Assembly (NCBI GenBank): GCA_904393115.1
Contig: CAJFMX010000005.1
Location: 1 to 64,000, forward strand
Source: an uncultured Clostridia bacterium
Lineage (GTDB): Bacteria; Bacillota; Clostridia; Christensenellales; UBA1750
Direction: 5' to 3'
Length of the DNA stretch: 64,000 nucleotides
Shown in pieces: positions 58,474 through 64,000 of the stretch. The notes beneath the pieces are model-generated. The model was not told where the DNA came from. It searched no databases and saw only the letters and a list, made by a program, of their open reading frames with translations. Numbering within the stretch: the first letter of the stretch is position 1; the number at the start of each line of letters is the position of its first letter. Position numbers and translations under genes: made by a program.

Positions 58474-59026
58474 GACGGGAGCCGCTTCCCCGCAGAGGGG
58501 AAAGCGGCTCCCGTTTTGTGCGCCGGCAAAGTCGGCGCGCTTCAAAACCAGGCAAGCGGCGCGCACAACGCGCCGAATGTCAGAAAGCGGGCCTTCGGCC
58601 CGCTTTCTCGCGGCGTGCACGCCGCGCTGCGGAGTTCGGAGGAGGGCTTGGGCCTCTGGTTCTACCGTTTGGACAGGAGCCGCTTCCCCGCAGGGGGAAG
58701 CGGCTCCTGTTTCGCGTGTCGGCAAAGTCGGCGCGCTTCAAAACCAGGCAAGCAGCGCGCACAACGCGCCAAATGTCAGAAAGCGGGCCTTCGGCCCGCT
58801 TTCTCGCGGCGTGCACGCCGCCGCTGCGGGGTTCGGAGGAGGGCTTGGGCCCCTGGTTCTACCGCTTGGACGGGAACCGCTCCCTGCAGAGGGGGAACGG
58901 CTCCCGTTCTGCGTACCGGCAAAGTCGGCGCGCTTCAAAACCAGGCAAGCAGCGCGCACAACGCGCCGAATCTCGGGAATGGGCTTGGCCAGGCCCCCCA
59001 AGGCGCCAGCGGCTCCCGTTTTTTTG
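58474..59026. repeat. Tandem array of three ~198-bp hairpin-rich units
   Basis: Unit 1 is 58474-58671 (198 bp) and unit 2 58672-58868 (197 bp). Unit 3 runs from 58869 and loses similarity near 58972; a short remnant ending AGCGGCTCCCG with T7 closes the array at 59026. Each full unit has five stem-loops: GGGAGCCGCTTCCCC and complement; GCGCCG/CGGCGC; GGCGCG/CGCGCC; AGAAAGCGGGCC-TTC-GGCCCGCTTTCT (58582-58608, 58778-58804; a C(TTCG)G loop); and GCGGCG-TGCA-CGCCGC. The same series, inverted, occurs at 27838-28080. No protein is supported across this 558-bp gap. Confidence 0.85.
58475..58518 (+). terminator. First hairpin of array, terminator of phosphoesterase gene
   Basis: ACGGGAGCCGCTTCCCC pairs with a complement carrying one bulged A, with a GCAGAG-like loop, then T4. 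Confidence 0.8.
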
Positions 59027-59028
59027 CC

Positions 59029-59619
59029 TCACAGCGCTTTGCGCAGCACCAGCTCTCCGTCCGGCCCCTGCGCGATCTGCTGGAAGCCGGCCTTCTCGTA
59101 CAGGCGCACCGGGCCGGCGTAGTCCCACTCGTAGCGCGCCTCGCGCATCTGGGGATAGGCCTCGACCGCGGCATAGCCCTCGGCGGCGGCGTCCGCGATC
59201 GCGCGGGCGAGCAGCGCCGTGGCCACGCCCCGGCCGCGCCACTCCGGCGCGATCTCGAAGCAGAGCACGGCCTTGATCCGCGCCTCCGCCGGCGCGTGGC
59301 GGCAGGGGTCGACGCAGGGGTCCTCGGGCAGGTTGGCGCGGTCGCAGGCGTTGCACCAGCCGATGGCCTGTCCCCCGGCGTAGGCGAGGTACCCGCGCAG
59401 CCGCCCCTCCTGGATCTGGCGCTCGGCCTCCCGGCGGGCGGCCCGGCCCAGCTCCTCGGGCGCGAGGCCCGAATAGGCCGCCTCGGCCTCGGCCTTGCTC
59501 GCCTGGAACATCTGGCAGTAGCAGCGGTAGGGCGAGCCGTCCGTAAAGGCGCGGTTCTCGAAGAAGTCGAAGTAGTCCGGGGCGAGCTCCGGCGCAAGGG
59601 CGCGAATCTCCAGGTCCAT
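59029..59619 (-). CDS. GNAT acetyltransferase
   Basis: A 196-residue GNAT protein. It starts MDLEIRALAPELAPDYFDFF and has a CYCQMFQASKAEAE segment seen in a Firmicutes GNAT subgroup. The acetyl-CoA loop is EIAPEWRGRGVATALLARAI, and VRLYEKAGF lies near the end. The acceptor is unknown. It is the last gene of the five-gene minus-strand operon, 24 bp after the GH28 gene. Confidence 0.85.
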   Translation of the reverse strand: MDLEIRALAPELAPDYFDFFENRAFTDGSPYRCYCQMFQASKAEAEAAYSGLAPEELGRAARREAERQIQEGRLRGYLAYAGGQAIGWCNACDRANLPEDPCVDPCRHAPAEARIKAVLCFEIAPEWRGRGVATALLARAIADAAAEGYAAVEAYPQMREARYEWDYAGPVRLYEKAGFQQIAQGPDGELVLRKAL

Positions 59620-59643
59620 GGGCGGTTTTCCCTCCTCTTTTCG

Positions 59644-60957
59644 TCAGAAGCGCGCGCCCTCGGCGTCCTCGGCGTAGGCGATGGGCGTCTTGCCGTGGAA
59701 GGGCGCGACAAAGGCGTTGGTGACCGTGACGTTGCGCACGCCGCGCAGGTAGAGCCAGGTCGGCTCCTCGGGCAGGCGCGCGGTGTTGGGCGCGGGGCTG
59801 ATGTCGATGACCCGGCCCTTGACGCAGAGGTTCTCGCTGTCCTTGAGCTGCACGGTCAGGTGGTCCATGTGCACGTTCTCCACGCTGCCGTTTTCGCCCA
59901 CGACGGCCAGGGCGTTCTCCGTGGTGCAGTTCAGGTTCTGCAGGAGCACGTTGCGGATGCAGGCGTGGGCCTCGCGCTGCGGCACGGGGTCGCGGTAGTT
60001 GGCCAGGTGGTGGTAGGTGCCCATGATGCACACGGCCTCGCCGTTGCCCCACCAGTTGCCCGCGCGGCAGCGGGTGTCCAGCCGGAGGTTGGAGGCGGTG
60101 ACGTTTTCCACGATGCCGTCCGTGCTGGACATGATGCACAGGCTGCGGTTGCTGTCCAGGATCACGCAGTTGGAGATGTTGACGTTGCGCACGATGGAGT
60201 GCATGTACCCCACGACGATCGCCTTGGAGCTCGAGCGCAGGATGCAGTCGGCGATGACCACGTCCTCGCAGGGCTTGTCCCAGTTCGTGATGCAGGAGAT
60301 GGCGATGCAGTCGTCCCCGGCGGAGATGTTGCAGCCGCGCACGATGACGCCCTTGCAGGAGCAGAAGTGCATGCCGTCGTTGTTGGGGATGCGGCGGTCG
60401 TTGTCGATGGTCAGGTCCTGCACGCGCACGTCCTCGCACTCGACAAAGGACATCGTCCAGCAGGGCGCGCCCGTGATGCGCACGCCCTCGACGCGCACGT
60501 GCCGGCAGCGCAGGAAGAAGATGGGCTGGTTGGGCCGGTTCACGTACGTGGCGGTGCATTCCGCGACCTGCGCGGGCGTGAGCTCGACCTCGCTCTCGGG
60601 GACCGTGCGCTTGTCCATGTCGTAGAAGGCCTCGGCGCTCAGGTCGATGGTCCCTTCGCCGTAGATGTGCACGTCCTGCTCGTCCATGACGTACAGCAGC
60701 GAGCGGACCTGCCCCATCTCGTTGTGGTCGTACCCGATCTCCGGGTAGTCCGCAAAGTCCGCCGAGCCCTTGAGCACCGCGCCCTTTTCCATGCACAGGG
60801 AGGCGCCGCGCAGGTTCAGCGCGCCGGTGCGGTAGGTGCCCCGCGGGATCACCGCGACGCCGCCGGCCGCGCTCGCCGCGTCCAGGGCGCGCTGGATGGC
60901 CTCTGTGCAGAGCGCGCCCTCTTTGGCTCCATAGTCTGCGATGGAAACGGATTGCAT
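59644..60957 (-). CDS. Glycoside hydrolase family 28 (polygalacturonase-like)
   Basis: A 437-residue right-handed beta-helix protein starting SIADYGAKEG. It has the GH28 catalytic acids in IPNNDGMHF (Asp194) and SAGDDCIAI (Asp215, Asp216). The third motif reads SSKAIVVGYMHS rather than the G-H-G common in endo-enzymes, so exo-type or altered activity is possible. There is no signal peptide; it is probably cytoplasmic and acts on imported pectin fragments. The ATG at 60957 is preceded by GGGAGAG. It lies 25 bp from the M32 gene. Confidence 0.88.
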   Translation of the reverse strand: MQSVSIADYGAKEGALCTEAIQRALDAASAAGGVAVIPRGTYRTGALNLRGASLCMEKGAVLKGSADFADYPEIGYDHNEMGQVRSLLYVMDEQDVHIYGEGTIDLSAEAFYDMDKRTVPESEVELTPAQVAECTATYVNRPNQPIFFLRCRHVRVEGVRITGAPCWTMSFVECEDVRVQDLTIDNDRRIPNNDGMHFCSCKGVIVRGCNISAGDDCIAISCITNWDKPCEDVVIADCILRSSSKAIVVGYMHSIVRNVNISNCVILDSNRSLCIMSSTDGIVENVTASNLRLDTRCRAGNWWGNGEAVCIMGTYHHLANYRDPVPQREAHACIRNVLLQNLNCTTENALAVVGENGSVENVHMDHLTVQLKDSENLCVKGRVIDISPAPNTARLPEEPTWLYLRGVRNVTVTNAFVAPFHGKTPIAYAEDAEGARF

Positions 60958-60982
60958 CCGTCTCTCCCCTTTCCGGCGCCCT

Positions 60983-62479
60983 TTACAGGTTGTAGAGGGC
61001 GGTGTATTTCCGCGTCAGGTAGTCGACGTAGAACTGCGGATCAAAGTCCGCGCCGCAGGCGCTGCGCAGGAGCTCGCCCGGGGTCTTGACCTTGCCAAAG
61101 CGGTAGATCCGCTCCGCAAGCCAGGCCGTGATGGGCGCAAGGTTCCCTGCCTCGGTCAGGGCGTCCACGTCCAGGTCCTTCTTCATGGATTCGAGGATCT
61201 GCGCGCCGTAGGCGCTGCCGATGGCGTAGCTCGGGAAGTAGCCAAAGCTCCCGCCGGACCAGTGGCTGTCCTGCAGGACGCCGTGCGCATCGTCCGGGAC
61301 CGCGACGCCCAGGACCTCCTTGTAGAGGCGGTTCCACTCCGCCGGCAGGTCCTGGAGCGGCAGGTCTCCTGCGACGAGGCGCTTTTCCAGCTCGTAGCGG
61401 ATCAGGATGTGGAAGGGATAGGTCAGCTCGTCCGCGTCGATGCGGATCAGGGAGGGCGCGCTGCGGTTGACCGCGCGGTAGAAGTCCTGCGCCGTCACGC
61501 CGGCGAGCTGCGCCGGGAAGAGCGCCTGCACCTTCGGGAACAGGAAGCGCGCAAAGCCCGCGCTGCGGCCGATCAGGTTCTCATAGAGGCGGGACTGCGA
61601 CTCGTGCATGCCCATGCTCGCGCCGCCGGCCAGGGGCGAGCCGATGAGCGCATCGTCCGTGTTCAGCTCGTAGAGCGCGTGGCCGCCCTCGTGGATGACG
61701 GAGTAGAGCGAGCTGGCCAGGCTCTCCTCGTGGTAATGGGTGGTGATGCGCACGTCGTTCTTGGAGAAGTTCGTGGTGAAGGGGTGCTCGACCTCGCCCA
61801 GGGCGCAGCGGCTGCGGTCCAGGCCCATGACCTCCATGACGGCCCCGGCGAGCCGGCGCTGCTGCGCCACCGGGAAATGGCCGAAGAGGAAGCGGTCGTC
61901 CACCGCGTCCGCGCGCTCGGCGACGCGCTGCACCAGGGGCATCAGGTTCTCGCGCAGGGTTCCGAAGAAGCGGTCCAGCTCCGCCTGGGTCATGCCCTTC
62001 TCATACTCGTCCAACAGGACGTCGTACGGATCGCGGTCCGGCGCGTAGTAGCGCGCAAAGCGGCGCGTGCTGTCCAGGAGCTTTTGCAGGTGCGGCGCAA
62101 AGAGGGCGTAGTCGCTCCTCTGCTTGGCCTCCCGCCAGGCGCTGGAGGCCAGGCCCAGCTCCGTCTGGTACTCGACGAATTCCTGCACGGGCACGCAGTC
62201 CATGCGCGCCATCTCCTCGCCCAGGACCTCGGCCTCGCGCCGGGTGATCTCGTCCAGCTCCGCCTTGCGGCTGAGCAGCTCGCGGACCGCGCCCTTGAAC
62301 GCGTCCGAGGTCTGGAGCTTGTAGACCTCCTCGGAGAGCGCGCCCATGGCCGCGGCATAGCCCGCCGCGCCCGCGCGCGGCATCGCCGTCTCCGAGTCGT
62401 ACTGCATCACGCCCAGGGCGTGCTGATAGGCGTTCAGCTTTGCAAGGATTTCCTTGAACTTGCGAATCGTTTCCTGCAT
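60983..62479 (-). CDS. M32-family carboxypeptidase
   Basis: A 498-residue thermostable-carboxypeptidase-type (M32) metalloenzyme. The zinc site is HEGGH (263-267) with Glu293 in MHESQSR, and DRDPYDVLLDEYE and DSHWSGGSFGYFPSYAIG are family-typical. It trims C-terminal residues of peptides in the cytoplasm. It lies between PfkB and GH28 genes with gaps of 19 and 25 bp, which is an odd functional mix for one operon. Confidence 0.95.
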   Translation of the reverse strand: MQETIRKFKEILAKLNAYQHALGVMQYDSETAMPRAGAAGYAAAMGALSEEVYKLQTSDAFKGAVRELLSRKAELDEITRREAEVLGEEMARMDCVPVQEFVEYQTELGLASSAWREAKQRSDYALFAPHLQKLLDSTRRFARYYAPDRDPYDVLLDEYEKGMTQAELDRFFGTLRENLMPLVQRVAERADAVDDRFLFGHFPVAQQRRLAGAVMEVMGLDRSRCALGEVEHPFTTNFSKNDVRITTHYHEESLASSLYSVIHEGGHALYELNTDDALIGSPLAGGASMGMHESQSRLYENLIGRSAGFARFLFPKVQALFPAQLAGVTAQDFYRAVNRSAPSLIRIDADELTYPFHILIRYELEKRLVAGDLPLQDLPAEWNRLYKEVLGVAVPDDAHGVLQDSHWSGGSFGYFPSYAIGSAYGAQILESMKKDLDVDALTEAGNLAPITAWLAERIYRFGKVKTPGELLRSACGADFDPQFYVDYLTRKYTALYNL

Positions 62480-62498
62480 GGGTTTGTCTCCCCTTTCT

Positions 62499-63398
62499 TT
62501 ATCTCGTGGACATGAGCAGCAGCACTTCGGCCAGCTGCGGCGGGTTCAGCGGCAGCGGGAAGCGCGTGCAGGCAATCGCGGCGCTGGCCGCGGCAAAGCG
62601 CACGGTGGAGATGTCGTCCATGCCCGCCCAGAGCGCGTAGACGCACCCGGCCTTGAACGTATCCCCCGCGCCCAGGGTCGAGACCACGTCCACCTTGTAG
62701 GGCGCAAAGGACTGAATCTGCCCGCCCTTCCGGCCAAAGCGGATCTCCCGCGCGCCGAGGGTGAAGATGGTCAACCCGTCGGAGGCCTCCATGTACTTGC
62801 GCAGCACGTCGTCGCGCGCCTCCTGCGGGTAGTGGTCGCGGTAGAACTCGTCGCTGACGACGTTGACCGCCGAATAGCGGTGCAGCACGCTGTCGTACGC
62901 GCAGTCGATGGTGACGTAGGGCTTCTTCAGGTCCCGGCAGATCTCCGCCGCATGGATGGAATCCTCGAAGAAGTAGGGATCGATCGCCGCGACCTGCGCC
63001 TGGCGGATGTCCTCCTCCTTCGGCGGGTTCCAGCGGTGGTTGGGGTCGGCGTAAAAGGCCTGAAACTGCCCCAGGGGCGTGCGCGTGTTGCCCGCGACGA
63101 GGACGTTGTCCTCCAGGCCGTCAAAGCTCTCGTCCAGGTGCAGGCTTGTCAGGTCGCAGGCCTTGTCCTTGTAGAAGTTCTGGATAAAAGGCATGGTCGT
63201 GCGGCCCATGTAGGTGCCGTCCATCTTGACCGAGCGCCCCAGGGAGAGCAGGACCGTGGCGCAGGTGCCGGTTTCCCCGCCCGGCAGGGAGTATTTCTTC
63301 AGGATTTCCCCATAGGTATCAGCCTTGGGATAGTCCCCCTTGAGCAGGAAGCTGTTGGTCCGCAGGATCATGCCGTAGAGGTATGCGTCATATGCCAT
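62499..63398 (-). CDS. PfkB-family carbohydrate kinase
   Basis: A 299-residue ribokinase-family protein. It has LPGGETGTCATVLLSLG near residue 39 in place of the usual Asn-Ala motif, and STLGAGDTFKAGCVYAL, carrying the catalytic Asp, near the end. The N-terminal strand is short and begins MAYDAYLYGMILRT, which is atypical. Substrate unknown; sugars released by GH28 are a reasonable guess. The ATG at 63398 (over the GTG at 63407) has AAAGG ten bases upstream and overlaps the regulator gene by 11 bp. Confidence 0.82.
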   Translation of the reverse strand: MAYDAYLYGMILRTNSFLLKGDYPKADTYGEILKKYSLPGGETGTCATVLLSLGRSVKMDGTYMGRTTMPFIQNFYKDKACDLTSLHLDESFDGLEDNVLVAGNTRTPLGQFQAFYADPNHRWNPPKEEDIRQAQVAAIDPYFFEDSIHAAEICRDLKKPYVTIDCAYDSVLHRYSAVNVVSDEFYRDHYPQEARDDVLRKYMEASDGLTIFTLGAREIRFGRKGGQIQSFAPYKVDVVSTLGAGDTFKAGCVYALWAGMDDISTVRFAAASAAIACTRFPLPLNPPQLAEVLLLMSTR

Positions 63399-64000
63399 GA
63401 AGATCACGCCTTTCGCTGTTTTTTGCGAGTAAGCGCGCGGTGCGGCCGTCCAGCTCCACCAGGCCCTCGCGCTTGAGGGCCATGAGCGCCACCGTCATCG
63501 CGCTGCGGTCCACGCACAGGTAGTCCGCAAGCTCCTGCCGCGTAAAGGGGATGTCGAACTGTCCGCCGCCGGCCTCCCGCGCGCACTCGGAGAGGTAGGC
63601 CAGGAGCTTTTCCCGCGTCGTGCGCCGGGAGAGGATGCGCGTCTTGCGCATGAGGGTCAGGTTCTTCTGCGCAAGGACCGCGACCATGTTCTCCACAAGG
63701 CGCCTGTGGCCGGCGCAGGCGCGCGGGCAGGCGCCGAGGATCCTGCCGTAGTCCAGCAGGAGGACCTCCCCGTCCTGCTGGCAGACCGCCTCCACGGGCG
63801 AGCGGGAAAGCCCCGCGCAGACGAAGGCCTCGCCAAAGAGGTCGCCGGGCCCCAGCTGCGCCAGGATCGTCTGGTTGCCGAAGAAGTCCGTGCTGCGCAC
63901 CTGCACCGCGCCCCGGAGGACCACGCCGATTTCCCGCACCGGCCCGCCCGCCTCGAGCAGCGCCTGGCCGCGGACCATCTTCGCCCGGCGCGCGTCCAGG
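63388..64000 (-). CDS. Crp/Fnr-family regulator, 5' end beyond window
   Basis: The reading frame is open to the window edge, so the start is missing; about 20-30 N-terminal residues are absent. A cyclic-nucleotide-binding-like barrel (GPVREIGVVLRGAVQV, GPGDLFGEAFVCAG) is followed by a long helix and a Crp-type HTH (FTRQELADYLCVDRSAMTVALMALKREGLVEL). No Cys-rich N-terminal cluster can be judged. It heads the operon with PfkB, M32, GH28 and GNAT and is the likely regulator. Confidence 0.85.
   Translation of the reverse strand, partial: LDARRAKMVRGQALLEAGGPVREIGVVLRGAVQVRSTDFFGNQTILAQLGPGDLFGEAFVCAGLSRSPVEAVCQQDGEVLLLDYGRILGACPRACAGHRRLVENMVAVLAQKNLTLMRKTRILSRRTTREKLLAYLSECAREAGGGQFDIPFTRQELADYLCVDRSAMTVALMALKREGLVELDGRTARLLAKNSERRDLHGI

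Noticed and set aside
58474..59026. Possible CRISPR array
   Set aside because: Units are about 198 bp, contiguous and nearly identical throughout, with no unique spacers and no cas genes nearby.
58516..61089. Long open frame (857 codons) across the repeat array and GH28 region
   Set aside because: It is antisense to the GNAT and GH28 genes, contains repeated peptide scraps from the array, and has no ribosome site; GC-rich DNA leaves such frames open.
1..64000. tRNA or rRNA genes
   Set aside because: I saw no cloverleaf with TTCGA-type T-arm and no rRNA segment; a covariance-model scan would settle this.

Overview
This window looks like a chromosomal segment of a GC-rich (roughly two-thirds G+C by eye), spore-forming member of the Clostridia, probably a gut-type organism. 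Spore genes support this: a complete gerA-type germinant receptor operon behind a sigma-G-like promoter, and bofA. So do the Firmicutes genes rex, yacL-type PIN/TRAM, dnaD plus a dnaC/dnaI-type loader, class B sortase and an ECF sigma/RsiV pair, and the many TTGNNN-17-TATAMT promoters with strong AGGAGG ribosome sites. I cannot resolve family or genus. I recognise 63 genes (24 on +, 39 on -; one is frameshifted and one runs off the right edge). I see no tRNA, rRNA, IS element, phage gene or CRISPR. Base composition and start-codon habits look even throughout, so nothing stands out as a recently acquired island.

Layout. 0-5.5 kb: an AEC permease/SIS-isomerase operon, a creatininase-family hydrolase, radA and a PIN/TRAM membrane protein. 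5.5-9.4 kb: a sugar-acid module of KDG-type kinase, IclR regulator and a divergent polyol-dehydrogenase-like gene, with KdgR-like boxes between them. 9.4-16.6 kb: a phosphoesterase-methyltransferase fusion, TraX-like protein, DEDDh exonuclease/GNAT pair, GH26 mannanase-like enzyme, cupin, CatB-like acetyltransferase and aldo/keto reductase. 16.6-28 kb: a lipoprotein, the ger operon, then two VanW-domain paralogues flanking rex, a methyltransferase, a C39-like membrane protein and an MBL hydrolase. 27.8-28.1 kb: a hairpin-rich repeat. 28-35 kb: an SbcD/SbcC-like pair, AEC permease, ROK kinase and guaB. 34.9-37 kb: four tandem lipoprotein paralogues in an A-B-A-B pattern, the first frameshifted. 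37-48.5 kb: a zinc-ribbon membrane protein, Eis-like acetyltransferase, third AEC permease, sortase B, PTS-EIIC-like permease, the dnaD-dnaC-bofA group, an M1-type peptidase, a RadC-family protein and an amidohydrolase. 48.6-55.7 kb: an overlapping P-loop kinase/flavoprotein/flavoprotein operon, ECF sigma with RsiV-like anti-sigma, HAD phosphatase and apgM. 56-64 kb: an XRE regulator, YhaM-like exonuclease and phosphoesterase, a tandem array of about 198-bp hairpin-rich units, then a minus-strand operon (Crp/Fnr regulator, PfkB kinase, M32 carboxypeptidase, GH28 pectinase, GNAT).

How the genes fit together. Two clusters point to plant-polysaccharide use: the KDG kinase/IclR module and the GH28-PfkB-Crp operon for pectin-derived sugars, with a GH26 enzyme for mannan oligosaccharides. 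None of these glycosidases has a visible signal peptide, so they probably act on imported oligosaccharides. The envelope and sporulation genes (ger, bofA, VanW paralogues, sortase, sigma/RsiV) and replication/repair genes (radA, dnaD/dnaC, radC, SbcCD-like, DEDDh) fill most of the rest. The most unusual items are the hairpin-rich repeat family at 27.84-28.08 and 58.47-59.03 kb, the A-B-A-B lipoprotein cluster, the phosphoesterase-methyltransferase fusion, and several readable regulatory sites (Rex box, sigma-G promoter, KdgR-like boxes).
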